A stretch of 64,000 bases of DNA from Streptomyces sp. Act143 (GTDB lineage: Bacteria; Actinomycetota; Actinomycetes; Streptomycetales; Streptomycetaceae). Positions 43,696 to 52,013 of this stretch are shown here, piece by piece. A program made the position numbers and the translations under genes. Under the pieces are notes generated by a model. The model was given only the letters and a program-made list of their open reading frames with translations. It searched no databases and was not told where the DNA came from. The DNA lies in NCBI RefSeq assembly GCF_003143935.1, contig NZ_QFRX01000001.1, positions 223,129 through 287,128 of the forward strand. The letters run 5' to 3'. Position 1 is the first letter of the stretch. Each line of letters begins with the position of its first letter.

Positions 43696-46297
43696 CCCAG
43701 CCGTCGGCGGCGGGCGCCCGGCCGGCAGGTTCAAGGAGTCCAGCCTGCGGGGCCGGCACCTGGCCGCCCATGTCGTGGTCGCGGCCTGGGCCGTGCTCGC
43801 GCTGCTGGCGGCGAGCGCGCAGCAGACGCTGCCCGTGGCCCGCTGGCTGGCCATCCACCTGTTCCTGCTCGGCGCCGCCACCACCGCCATCGTGGTGTGG
43901 AGCGAACACTTCGCCGTCGCCCTGCTCCACGCCCCACGACCCGACCGGCGGTGGAGCGATGCCCGCCTGACCGGCGTCAACAGCGGTGTCGTCGGCGTCC
44001 TCGCCGGGGTGTGGGCCGACCTGCCCGTGCTCACCGGCGCAGGGTGCGCGCTGCTGATCACCGCCGTCACCGCGCACCTGGTGGTGCTCGTCCGGATGGG
44101 CCGCGGCGCGGTGGGCGGCCGGCTCGCGCCGCTCGCCGACTACTACCGGGCCGCCGCGGCGGCCCTGGTGGTCGGTGCGGTGCTGGGCTGGCTGCTGGCC
44201 ACCGGCAGGGCCGGGCCGCGGCACTTCGCCGGTCTGAAGCTGGCCCATGTGCACGTGACCCTGCTCGGCTGGATCGGACTGCCCGTCCTGGGCACGCTGT
44301 TCATGCTCTGGCCGACCGTGCTGGGGGTGCGGATGGCCGAGCGCACGACCCGGCTGGCGCGCCGGGTGCTGGTGCTGACCGGGGGCGGGCTCGCCGTCGC
44401 GGTCGCCGGACTGTCCGTCGGCGGGCGCCCGCTCGCCGTGCTGGGCGTCGCGGGGTACGCGGCCGGCGTCGGCATGGCGGTGCAGGTGTTCGCCCGTACG
44501 GTGCGCCGCCGGCCGGCGATCTCGGCGGCGGCCGCGTGGAGTCTGGCCGCCGCTGTGGGATGGCTGACCGTCGGCGTGGTCGCCGACCTGGTGCTGCTGG
44601 CCTTCCAGCGGCCGGCCGACGTCCAGGACGACATCGGCTCCCTGGTCCCGGTCCTGCTCACCGGCCTGGTCGCCCAGGTCCTCATCGGCGCCCTCACCTA
44701 CCTGCTGCCCATCGTGCTGGCCGCCGGCCCCAAGGAGCGGGCCGCGCTGCGGGCGGTCCTCGAACGGGGCTGGGTGCCACGGCTCGCCGTCCTCAACACC
44801 GGCGTCGCCCTGCTCGCCCTTCCGCTGCCCGACCCCAGCGGCGTCATCAGCACGCTGCTGATCGGGGCGGGCGGCGGCACGTTCCTCGCGCTGACGGCGG
44901 CGGTGCTGATCCGCAGCCGGCGGGCGGCCGGCCGGAACCCGGGTGGAACCGGCGGCGGGTCCCGGCGCCCCGCCCTGTGGGGCACCGCCGCAGGCGTGAC
45001 GGCGATCGTGCTGGCCGTGCTCATGGCCAACAGCGGCGGGACCACGAACGACGAGGCGAGCGGCGCCAAAGCGGCGAGCTCGGGCAACGGCACCGCCCGC
45101 ACGGTCGCCGTCACCCTGGCCGACATGCGCATCAGCCCGGCCCGCGTCGAGGTCGCCGCAGGCACCACGGTGCGGCTGAAGGTCACCAACACCGATGTCC
45201 AACGCCACGACCTCAAGGTCGAGGACGGCCCCGCCACCCCGCTGCTCGCCAAGGGCGACACCCGTGAACTCGACCTCGGACCGGTCACCGAGAGCCGTGA
45301 GGCGTGGTGCACCCTGCCGGGCCACCGGGCGGCCGGGATGACCATGGACATCGTGGTGAAGGATGGCGACTCGGCGGCCGGCACCGACGGGCACGCGGGA
45401 CACACCGCCGCCGCGGACGGCCCGGGTCCGGATCTCTCCGGCGACTTCTCCACCGGCTGGCGGGCCCGCGACGCGTCCCTCGCTCCCGCGTCCGGCGGCA
45501 CGCTCCACAAGGCCGAACTCCACGCCGCCCGCACCACGGTGGAGGTGGCCCCGGGCGTCACTCAGCAGATGTGGACCTTCGGCGGCACCGCACCCGGCCC
45601 CACCCTGCACGGCAAGGTCGGCGACGTCTTCGAGATCACCCTCGTCAACGACGACGGGGACATGGGCCACGGCATCGACTTCCACGCCGGCTCCCTCGCC
45701 CCCGACAAGCCCATGCGCACCATCGGGCCCGGCGAGCGGCTGGTCTACCGCTTCCGCGCCGAGAAGGCCGGCGCCTGGCTGTACCACTGCAGCACGTCAC
45801 CGATGCTCCAGCACCTGGGCAACGGCATGTACGGCGCCGTCGTCATCGACCCGCCGGACCTGGCCGAGGTGGACCACGAGTACGTGCTGGTGTCGTCCGA
45901 GCTCTTCCTCGGCACGCCCGGCAGCACGGCCCAGGTGACGAAGATGCGTCAGGACACCCCGGACGCCTGGGTGTTCAACGGCGTCGCCGACCAGTACGCC
46001 CGGCAGCCGCTGAAGGCGAAGGCCGGCGAACGGGCCCGGTTCTGGGTGGTCGCCGCCGGGCCCAGTGACGGCGTCGCCTTCCACGTCGTGGGCAGCGTCT
46101 TCGACACCGTGTACAAGGAAGGCGCCTACCTGCTGAAGTCCGGCGACCAGGGCGGTGCGCAGGTGCTGGATCTGGCGCCCGCGCAGGGCGGGTTCGTCGA
46201 GACGACGTTCCCCGCGGCCGGGCACTACGCCTTCGTCGACCACGACATGCGCCACGCCGAGGCCGGTGCGCACGGCATGGTGGAGGTGGGCGGCTGA
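43676..46297 (+). CDS. nirK: Membrane-anchored copper nitrite reductase fused to a cupredoxin
   Basis: An 873-aa three-part protein that should reduce nitrite to nitric oxide outside the membrane. Residues 1 to about 450 form a multi-span membrane domain (around ten to twelve segments) with histidines in WLAIHLFLLG and KLAHVHVTLLGWIG. Residues about 475-562 are a plastocyanin-like domain with type-1 copper ligands H511, C545, H550 and M555 (WCTLPGHRAAGM). Residues about 605-873 are a two-domain copper nitrite reductase: type-1 ligands H665, C705, H713, M718; type-2 ligands H670, H704 and H856; catalytic D668 (HGIDFH) and H803 (AFHVVG). All expected ligands are present. GTG 43676 follows CAAGGAG and overlaps the radical SAM gene. 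The fused cupredoxin probably passes electrons from the membrane part to the reductase. Confidence 0.92.
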   Translation: MSGTIDDPAVGGGRPAGRFKESSLRGRHLAAHVVVAAWAVLALLAASAQQTLPVARWLAIHLFLLGAATTAIVVWSEHFAVALLHAPRPDRRWSDARLTGVNSGVVGVLAGVWADLPVLTGAGCALLITAVTAHLVVLVRMGRGAVGGRLAPLADYYRAAAAALVVGAVLGWLLATGRAGPRHFAGLKLAHVHVTLLGWIGLPVLGTLFMLWPTVLGVRMAERTTRLARRVLVLTGGGLAVAVAGLSVGGRPLAVLGVAGYAAGVGMAVQVFARTVRRRPAISAAAAWSLAAAVGWLTVGVVADLVLLAFQRPADVQDDIGSLVPVLLTGLVAQVLIGALTYLLPIVLAAGPKERAALRAVLERGWVPRLAVLNTGVALLALPLPDPSGVISTLLIGAGGGTFLALTAAVLIRSRRAAGRNPGGTGGGSRRPALWGTAAGVTAIVLAVLMANSGGTTNDEASGAKAASSGNGTARTVAVTLADMRISPARVEVAAGTTVRLKVTNTDVQRHDLKVEDGPATPLLAKGDTRELDLGPVTESREAWCTLPGHRAAGMTMDIVVKDGDSAAGTDGHAGHTAAADGPGPDLSGDFSTGWRARDASLAPASGGTLHKAELHAARTTVEVAPGVTQQMWTFGGTAPGPTLHGKVGDVFEITLVNDDGDMGHGIDFHAGSLAPDKPMRTIGPGERLVYRFRAEKAGAWLYHCSTSPMLQHLGNGMYGAVVIDPPDLAEVDHEYVLVSSELFLGTPGSTAQVTKMRQDTPDAWVFNGVADQYARQPLKAKAGERARFWVVAAGPSDGVAFHVVGSVFDTVYKEGAYLLKSGDQGGAQVLDLAPAQGGFVETTFPAAGHYAFVDHDMRHAEAGAHGMVEVGG

Positions 46298-46743
46298 TGG
46301 ACACCGTCGGCTGGTGGTCCCTGGTGCGCTTCGCGCACGTCGCGGGCGCCGCCCTGTGGGTCGGCGGTCAGCTGGCCCTTTCCCTGGTGGTCCTGCCGCT
46401 GGCCCGCCGTCTGCTCGCCCCGGAGGCCAGGGACGACTTCGCGGCGGCCGCCGGGCGCCGCTTCGGCATGCTGACCGGGGCGGTGTTCCTGCCCGTGCAA
46501 CTGGCCACCGGCTGGGCCATGGCCCGGCACAAGGGCGTCACCTGGGCCGCCCTCGCCGAACCCGGCTACGGGCGCACCCTGGCGGCCAAACTCGCCCTGT
46601 TCGTGGTGGTGATGCTCGCGGCGGCCGGCCACGGCATCGCCCATTCCCGAGGCCGCGCCGACCTGGCCCGGGCGCTGGCCGTCGTCTCCCTGGTCGGCTC
46701 GCTCGGCGTCGTCCTGCTCGCCACCGCCCTGCCCGCCACATGA
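46297..46743 (+). CDS. CopD-like membrane protein
   Basis: A 148-aa integral membrane protein with four predicted segments and a His in the first helix (VRFAHVAGAALWVGGQLAL). It also has GWAMARHKGVTW. It resembles the CopD/DUF4149 copper-export or haem-associated family. Its ATG overlaps the nirK stop by one base (TGATG), so it is translated with nirK. It may help load copper into the reductase or anchor electron transfer. Confidence 0.75.
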   Translation: MDTVGWWSLVRFAHVAGAALWVGGQLALSLVVLPLARRLLAPEARDDFAAAAGRRFGMLTGAVFLPVQLATGWAMARHKGVTWAALAEPGYGRTLAAKLALFVVVMLAAAGHGIAHSRGRADLARALAVVSLVGSLGVVLLATALPAT

Positions 46744-46791
46744 CGGAGGGCCGAGGAGAAGCAGTCACGCGAAGAAGAAGGAGCAGGCATC

Positions 46792-47778
46792 ATGCGCACG
46801 CAAGCCCCACTGGACGCGGTCACCGTGGAAACACTCCTGGCGGCAGCCGTGGCAGCACCCTCGATCCACAACACGCAGCCCTGGCACTTCCGCCTGGACC
46901 CCGGCGGCCAGGTACTGGAGGTCCACGCCGTGCCGGAGCGCACCCTGCCGCTGGCCGACCCCACGCACCGCGCCCAGTACCTGTCCGTCGGCGCGGCGGT
47001 GTTCAACCTCCGGGTCGCCGCCGTCCACCAGGGCCGCCGGCCGGAGGTGCGGCTGCTGCCGGACCCGCGCCGCCCCGGTCTGCTGGCCGCCGTACGACTG
47101 GCCGATCCGCTCGGTGCGGACGACCGGTTGGCGGACCCGGGTCTCTACGAGGCCGTCGCCCGTCGGCACACGAGCCGGATGCCGTTCACCGGACGTCCGG
47201 TGCCCGAGCCGATCGTGGCGGAGATGACCTCGGCCGCGTACGCCGCGGGAGCGCGCCTGCACCTACCCGACATCTCCGGCACACGACGGCTGCTGCGCCT
47301 GACCGCCGCGGCCGAGGCACGCAACCGGGCCCACCCGGGACGCAGCGCCGAGACCCTCGCCTGGATCACGGCCCCGGGATCGCAGAGCCCCTACGGTGTC
47401 CCCCTCACCGCCCTCGGCCCGCAGGACGCGGCCGAGCGGATGCCGATGAGGGACTTCACCAGCTCCGTCCCCGCCCTGCGCCGGCCCGGCCTGTGGTTCG
47501 AGCGTCACGTCCAGACGGCGCTGTTGTGGACGCCCCAGGACCGCCGCGAGGACTGGCTGCGGGCCGGCCAGGCGCTGCAGTACGTGCTGCTCACCGCGAC
47601 CGCCCACGGGCTGCGCACCTCGCTCCTGCACCAGGCCATGGAGTGGCCGGACCTGCGCGCCGAGGCCGCCGTCCCGCGCCACAAGCGATGCCATGCCCAC
47701 CTGCTGATCCGCTTCGGCTACGGCCCCGACGGCACCGGCACACCGCGGCAGTCCGCGCGGGCCGGTACGGCCGGATGA
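46792..47778 (+). CDS. Acg-family FMN-binding nitroreductase-like protein 1
   Basis: A 328-aa double-domain nitroreductase-like protein, opening APSIHNTQPWHFRLD (the first NTR strand) and ending SLLHQAMEWPDLR then a LIRFGYGPDG strand. Such proteins resemble mycobacterial Acg (Rv2032), a DosR-regulon member. Acg-type proteins have lost canonical NTR activity and may store or sense flavin. AGCAGGCATC precedes ATG 46792. It follows the CopD-like gene by 48 bp, so co-transcription with the nirK operon is likely. A paralogue lies at 54382-55389. Confidence 0.88.
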   Translation: MRTQAPLDAVTVETLLAAAVAAPSIHNTQPWHFRLDPGGQVLEVHAVPERTLPLADPTHRAQYLSVGAAVFNLRVAAVHQGRRPEVRLLPDPRRPGLLAAVRLADPLGADDRLADPGLYEAVARRHTSRMPFTGRPVPEPIVAEMTSAAYAAGARLHLPDISGTRRLLRLTAAAEARNRAHPGRSAETLAWITAPGSQSPYGVPLTALGPQDAAERMPMRDFTSSVPALRRPGLWFERHVQTALLWTPQDRREDWLRAGQALQYVLLTATAHGLRTSLLHQAMEWPDLRAEAAVPRHKRCHAHLLIRFGYGPDGTGTPRQSARAGTAG

Positions 47779-47786
47779 CGTGCGTG

Positions 47787-48209
47787 TCACCAGACGCTGC
47801 GGGTTCCCCTCAGCTCGCGACCGGTGACCAGTTCCGACTCGATCCGTACGAACACCGCGTCCCGCACGGGCATCCAGGAGACGGGGCCTTCCTGCGACAG
47901 CCGCTCGTGCTCGGCGGGATCGGTCACCACCGTGGCCCGTCCGGTGACGACCACGCTCCAGCCGGAGCGGGTCGCCGCGTCGAACTCGTCGCCCTCGAAG
48001 CCGACCACGACACCGTCGATGGCACGTACGAGATCCGAGTCCGGCGACGTGCGCAGCACGACCGAAGTGTCCGCGTCCAGGGAGAAGTTGACGGGCAGGA
48101 CCGCGGGCAGCGCCTGCCGGGTGTAGACCACCCGGCCGACCGGCACCTTGGCCAGCAGGCGCAAGCACTCCTGCCGGTCGAGGGCGCGAAAGGCATCGTT
48201 CTTGAACAT
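47787..48209 (-). CDS. Pyridoxamine 5'-phosphate oxidase-fold protein
   Basis: A 140-aa split-barrel flavin-binding protein. Family features are LDRQECLRLLAKVPVGRVVYTRQ and VVGFEGDEFDAATRSGWSVVVTGRA. Such proteins bind FMN, F420 or haem and are known in Streptomyces and mycobacterial stress regulons. ATG 48209 has GAGGAA 11 bases upstream. It is convergent with Acg-like protein 1 (8-bp gap). Its upstream side has a large hairpin that encloses a DevR-like box. Confidence 0.85.
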   Translation of the reverse strand: MFKNDAFRALDRQECLRLLAKVPVGRVVYTRQALPAVLPVNFSLDADTSVVLRTSPDSDLVRAIDGVVVGFEGDEFDAATRSGWSVVVTGRATVVTDPAEHERLSQEGPVSWMPVRDAVFVRIESELVTGRELRGTRSVW

Positions 48210-48234
48210 CTGTCCATCGTTCCTCTGACCGTGA

Positions 48235-48268
48235 CCGGGTGGTAGGGCCGACCGGCCCCACCACCCGG
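48235..48268. promoter_or_regulatory. Large inverted repeat enclosing a DevR/OsdR-like box
   Basis: CCGGGTGGTAGGGCCG and CGGCCCCACCACCCGG pair over 16 bp with one mismatch around AC. It encloses the box GGGCCGACCGGCCC (48245-48258), 36 bp upstream of the oxidase-fold gene. It could act as DNA operator or RNA hairpin. Confidence 0.6.
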
Positions 48269-48362
48269 GCGCCACGGGGCCGGCGACCGTGCACGGGCGG
48301 ATCTTCGCGGAGCGGGCGGAGGGACGGTCGGGTCGTCCGCCGGGACCGTCTGCCGACCGCCA

Positions 48363-48376
48363 GGGACCCATGGCCC
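48363..48376. promoter_or_regulatory. DevR/OsdR-like box (narK)
   Basis: GGGACCCATGGCCC, 129 bp upstream of the narK start. Confidence 0.6.
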
Positions 48377-48504
48377 ATCCCTCCTGGGTCCGCTGTTGCC
48401 AACAGTGGTGGCGGGAAGCAGTCCCGCGGGCAAGGGGCCCGCGGTGCGTGCGTTCCCGGTGGCGCAGTTCCACGGACAACAGGAACAGGAAAGGGACGGA
48501 CGAC

Positions 48505-49788
48505 ATGGTCCAGCCGTTGAAGTCGCAGGGCGACAGCTCACCCACGGGCACCCCGGTGCCCCGCCGCGCATGGCTGACGCTGGCCCTGGCCACGGTCGGT
48601 TTCGCGGTGAACTTCTGGGCGTGGGCGCTGCTCAGCCCGCTCGGCCCGCGTTTCAAGGACAGCCTCGACCTGTCGTCGTTCCAGCAGTCGCTGCTGGTGG
48701 CGGTGCCCGTCGTGGTCGGCTCACTGGGCCGCATCCCGGTCGGCGCGCTGACCGACCGGTTCGGCGGCCGGGTGATGTTCCCGATCGTGTCGGCGGCCAC
48801 CATCGTGCCGGTGCTCTATCTGGGGCTGGCCGGCCATGACTCCCTGGCCGCCCTGCTGGCCGGCGGGTTCTTCCTCGGCATCGGCGGCACCGCGTTCGCC
48901 GTCGGCGTGCCGCTGGTCAACGCCTGGTTCCCGCCCGAGCGGCGCGGCCTGGCCATCGGACTGTTCGGCGCCGGCATGGGCGGCACCGCCATCAGCGCCC
49001 TGACCACGGTGAAGCTGGTCGACGCGCACCGCATGTCCACTCCCTTCCTGATCACCGCCGCGGTCCTGGCCGTGTACGCGGTGACCGCCGCGCTGCTGCT
49101 GCGCGATGCCCCCGGACGCACTGTGCCGACCGAGTCGCCCGCCCGCCGGCTGGCCGCCGTCCTCCGGCTGCCCATCACCTGGCAGGCATCCGCCCTGTAC
49201 GCGGTCGCCTTCGGCGGCTACGTGGCCTTCTCCGTGTACCTGCCCACCTACCTCAAGACCGGCTACGACCTGTCCCAGGCCGACGCCGCCAACCGCATGG
49301 CCGGGTTCGTCCTCCTCGCCGTCGCGATGCGTCCGGTGGGCGGCTGGCTGTCCGACCGGACGGGCCCGGTCCGGGTCCTGGCGGGCGCGCTGGCCGTGGT
49401 CGTCGCCGGTGCCGTGATGCAGTCCTTCACCCTCCCCCTGGCCCCGGTCGGCACAGTCGCCTTCCTGTCCATGGCCGCCGCGCTCGGCGCGGGCAGCGGG
49501 GCGACCTTCGCCCTGGTCGCCCGGCGGACCCCGGCCGACCAGGTCGGCTCCGTCACCGGCGTGGTCGGCGCCGCGGGCGGACTGGGCGGCTTCCTTCCCC
49601 CGCTGGTGATGGGCTCGCTGTACGGCGAGTACGGCACGTACGCGGCCGGCCTCGTCCTGCTCGCGATCGTGGCCGCCGCCGCGCTGACCTTCACCCTCAC
49701 CGGGGTGCGCACCGCGCCGGACGGCGGCGACCGCGAACCCCGCACCGGTGGCCGCGGCGGCCACCGGCCCGCGCGCTCCGCGGCGTGA
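48505..49788 (+). CDS. narK: Nitrate/nitrite MFS transporter NarK
   Basis: A 427-aa major facilitator with 12 segments in the nitrate/nitrite porter family. It opens FAVNFWAWALLSPLGPRF and has VPVVVGSLGRIPVGALTDRFGGR. The nitrate signatures lie in FFLGIGGTAFAVGVPLVNAWFP (segment 4-5) and GAAGGLGGFLPPLVMG (segment 10-11). It probably exchanges nitrate and nitrite, and could supply nitrite to NirK. GAAAGGGACGG precedes ATG 48505. No nitrate reductase genes (narGHJI) lie in the window. NarK2 is a DosR target in mycobacteria, and a matching box sits upstream here. Confidence 0.92.
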   Translation: MVQPLKSQGDSSPTGTPVPRRAWLTLALATVGFAVNFWAWALLSPLGPRFKDSLDLSSFQQSLLVAVPVVVGSLGRIPVGALTDRFGGRVMFPIVSAATIVPVLYLGLAGHDSLAALLAGGFFLGIGGTAFAVGVPLVNAWFPPERRGLAIGLFGAGMGGTAISALTTVKLVDAHRMSTPFLITAAVLAVYAVTAALLLRDAPGRTVPTESPARRLAAVLRLPITWQASALYAVAFGGYVAFSVYLPTYLKTGYDLSQADAANRMAGFVLLAVAMRPVGGWLSDRTGPVRVLAGALAVVVAGAVMQSFTLPLAPVGTVAFLSMAAALGAGSGATFALVARRTPADQVGSVTGVVGAAGGLGGFLPPLVMGSLYGEYGTYAAGLVLLAIVAAAALTFTLTGVRTAPDGGDREPRTGGRGGHRPARSAA

Positions 49789-49833
49789 GGGCGAGCGGAC
49801 AGAACTGCCGGCAGCGAACCGAGGAGAAGTCCG

Positions 49834-50319
49834 GTGTGCGAGTACTGCGGTTGCCAGGCCCTGGAGACGATCGACGAGCTCACGCAGGAACATGACGAGG
49901 TGGTGCGCCTGATCAGCCATCTCCGCGACGCCCACCGGCACGGCGGTGTGACGCGGATGGCGGAACTCGCCCGGGAGATCGCGCGGGTGCTCGGCCCGCA
50001 CACCCGGGTCGAGGAGCACGGTCTGTTCCCCGCCCTGGCCGGGGACTTCCCCGACCAGATCGCCGCGCTGGAGGCCGAGCACCGCCGCATCGAGGCGGTG
50101 CTGGCCGAGGCGAGCGGCGCGTTCCTGACCGATCCGACCTGGCCGGGCCGGCTCATGGAGGCGATGGCGGTCCTGCGGGACCACATCCTCAAGGAGCAGG
50201 ACGGCGTCTTCCCGGCGGCACTGGCCAACCTCAGCATCGAGCAGTGGGAAGCGGTCGAGGCGGCGCGCCTGGCGGCGGGCAGCACCCTGTCCCGTCCCGG
50301 CCGCCTGACGTCCCGCTGA
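49834..50319 (+). CDS. Hemerythrin-like HHE protein with N-terminal Cys motif
   Basis: A 161-aa hemerythrin-fold protein. The first residues CEYCGC form a Cys motif that could bind metal or redox-sense. Iron ligands expected are in LTQEHDEV (H20), GPHTRVEEHGLFP (H56, E60, H62) and LRDHILKEQDGVFP. It has no DUF2249 tail. It follows narK by 45 bp and shares its transcript probably. GAGGAGAAG precedes GTG 49834. It could bind oxygen or nitric oxide. A 10-bp hairpin follows its stop. Confidence 0.88.
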   Translation: MCEYCGCQALETIDELTQEHDEVVRLISHLRDAHRHGGVTRMAELAREIARVLGPHTRVEEHGLFPALAGDFPDQIAALEAEHRRIEAVLAEASGAFLTDPTWPGRLMEAMAVLRDHILKEQDGVFPAALANLSIEQWEAVEAARLAAGSTLSRPGRLTSR

Positions 50320-50333
50320 GCCAAGTTCCAAGT

Positions 50334-50368
50334 CCCGTACGCCTGTTCACCCCGAGCGGGCGTACGGG
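50334..50368 (+). terminator. Terminator after narK-hemerythrin
   Basis: CCCGTACGCC and GGCGTACGGG pair perfectly with a 15-base loop just after the hemerythrin stop. Confidence 0.75.
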
Positions 50369-50409
50369 GCTCTCACCGTCCGGCCGTCGGCCTCATGACC
50401 GGTCCGCGG

Positions 50410-50423
50410 GGGCCGTTCGGCCC
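50410..50423. promoter_or_regulatory. DevR/OsdR-like box
   Basis: GGGCCGTTCGGCCC, 116 bp upstream of the 50539 gene. Confidence 0.6.
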
Positions 50424-50538
50424 TTGTCGCCCCTCGGCCGCCCGGACTTCACTGATCAAGCGCCCGCCGGCAGGGCGGGGGCGGGCGAGGACCGACAGGA
50501 GTGCGCGAGCGTCGCACTGCGGGGAGGTGAGCGGGGAG

Positions 50539-51057
50539 ATGATCGCGACGGTCGGGCACGCCGACCTGACCCCGGAGGCGCTGAAGCTGGTGGAGGCCGA
50601 ACTCGGGCCGCTGCTGGAGCGGTTGCCCCGGCGGATGCCGGTGGTGGTGCGGGCGGGCGCGGGGGCGCCGGTGGCCTTCGGACGGGCCGTGCGCGCCGGG
50701 GGCCGGCAACTCGTCGTGGTGACGCCCGCGCAGGGAAAGGTGCCCGCGTTGCCACCGGCCCGCGACCGCACGGCAGTCGGTGAAGTGCTGTGCCTCGCCG
50801 AGCAGGTGCGCCTGCTGGCGTACGACCCGGCCGACCGCGACGCGTGCGTCGTCGCGGACGAGCGAATGATCGCGGGGTGCCGGCGGCTGCTGGCCGTCTG
50901 GGACGGCTCACCGTCCGACGGCCGCGACGCCACGGCCCACTTGGTGGCGTACGCCCGGGCCCGGGGCGTTCCGGTCGAGGTGCTGTGGCCCGAGGGAGCC
51001 GCGCGCGAGGCGATACCCGGCACGCCGTGCACGGCACGGCGGCTGCCGACCGCTTGA
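50539..51057 (+). CDS. Rossmann-like, possibly SLOG-family, protein of unknown function
   Basis: A 172-aa soluble protein. It opens with the strand IATVGHADLTPEALKLVEAEL, has RAGAGAPVAFGRAVRAGGRQLVVV in the middle and ends VWDGSPSDGRDATAHLVAYARA then a VLWPEGA strand. The order of Gly-rich loop, mid strand and C-terminal GRDAT hint at a nucleotide-binding Rossmann fold such as the SLOG group, but I am not certain. GTG 50527 and ATG 50539 are both possible starts. It is next to a DevR-like box and so probably part of the stress island. Confidence 0.7.
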   Translation: MIATVGHADLTPEALKLVEAELGPLLERLPRRMPVVVRAGAGAPVAFGRAVRAGGRQLVVVTPAQGKVPALPPARDRTAVGEVLCLAEQVRLLAYDPADRDACVVADERMIAGCRRLLAVWDGSPSDGRDATAHLVAYARARGVPVEVLWPEGAAREAIPGTPCTARRLPTA

Positions 51058-51124
51058 CGTCCCCCACCCATCGCCGGCATGGGCCCGCGGCCCATCCGGA
51101 CACCATCGAGGCGGAACCATACCG

Positions 51125-51793
51125 ATGACCAGCAGCACCAAGCCCACCGCGCACCACCTCAACCCCCTGGCCCGGCACGGCGGACGGCGAACCGGGCTCG
51201 CCCCGCAGACCACCGTCGGCGCCTCCCGCTCGCTGGCCTGGCTCCTGATCGTCACCGGCGCCCTCGGCAGCCTGGCATCCTTCGTGATCACCATCGACAA
51301 GTTCAGGCTCCTCCAGGACCCGGCCTTCGCGCCCTCCTGCAACCTCAGTCCGGTGCTGTCCTGCGCGAACGTGATGGGCAGTGACCAGGCAGGGGTGTTC
51401 GGGTTCCCCAACCCGCTGCTGGGCCTGCTCACCTACCCGGTCGTCGCCGCCGTCGGGCTCGCCCTGCTGGCCGGGGCGCGGTTCCGGCGCTGGTTCTGGC
51501 TCGGGCTGAACGCCGGCACGTTGCTCGGCGCGGGCTTCTGCATGTGGCTGATGACGCAGGCGCTGTACGAGATCGGCGCACTGTGCCTGTGGTGCTGCCT
51601 GGCCTGGGCGGCCACCATCGCGATGTTCTGGTACCTCACCGTGCACAATCTCCGGCACGGTGTCATCCGGGCCCCTCGCGTCCTGGTCGCCGGAGTGCGG
51701 GAGTTCCACTGGGCGGTGCCGACCGCCTGGTACCTGAGCATCGTCATGCTGATCGCCACCCGCTGGTGGGACTACTGGCGGACCCTGCTCTGA
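51125..51793 (+). CDS. VKOR-like membrane oxidoreductase
   Basis: A 222-aa protein with four to five membrane segments and the paired cysteines of bacterial vitamin K epoxide reductase homologues: C72 and C80 ([10 protein letters not shown]) outside the membrane, and the active CLWC at 154-157. VKOR homologues reoxidise DsbA-like partners and so make disulfide bonds in exported proteins, using quinone. It could support folding of the copper enzymes encoded nearby. It lies 67 bp after the 50539 gene. Confidence 0.88.
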   Translation: MTSSTKPTAHHLNPLARHGGRRTGLAPQTTVGASRSLAWLLIVTGALGSLASFVITIDKFRLLQDPAFAPSCNLSPVLSCANVMGSDQAGVFGFPNPLLGLLTYPVVAAVGLALLAGARFRRWFWLGLNAGTLLGAGFCMWLMTQALYEIGALCLWCCLAWAATIAMFWYLTVHNLRHGVIRAPRVLVAGVREFHWAVPTAWYLSIVMLIATRWWDYWRTLL

Positions 51794-51844
51794 ACCGCTC
51801 CCGCGCGCGTGCGGCACGTCGCAGCGAAGCCGGGTGCGAAGAGA

Positions 51845-51858
51845 GGGCCGTTGGGCCC
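51845..51858. promoter_or_regulatory. DevR/OsdR-like box (ctaD, distal)
   Basis: GGGCCGTTGGGCCC, 156 bp upstream of ctaD. Confidence 0.6.
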
Positions 51859-51876
51859 TGAACACGGTCCCCGCAG

Positions 51877-51890
51877 GGGCTGTTCGGCCC
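51877..51890. promoter_or_regulatory. DevR/OsdR-like box (ctaD, proximal)
   Basis: GGGCTGTTCGGCCC, one mismatch from the box, 124 bp upstream of ctaD and 32 bp from the distal copy. Confidence 0.55.
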
Positions 51891-52013
51891 TATCCGCACC
51901 CCCCGCCCCACCGTCGATCATGGGGCGGCGGCCGGGAGGGCCGAGTCCGTTCCCGCATCCACGGCACTTCCCGGCGCGTCGACCACACGCGCAGATCGGG
52001 AGGACACCGTCCG

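Noticed and set aside
43532-45787. A 751-codon open frame antisense to nirK
   Set aside because: Low-complexity Gly/Arg/Asp sequence mirrored from the nirK codons.
51081-51093. GGGCCCGCGGCCC as another DevR-like box
   Set aside because: Spacer is 3 instead of 4; a GC palindrome like this is expected by chance.
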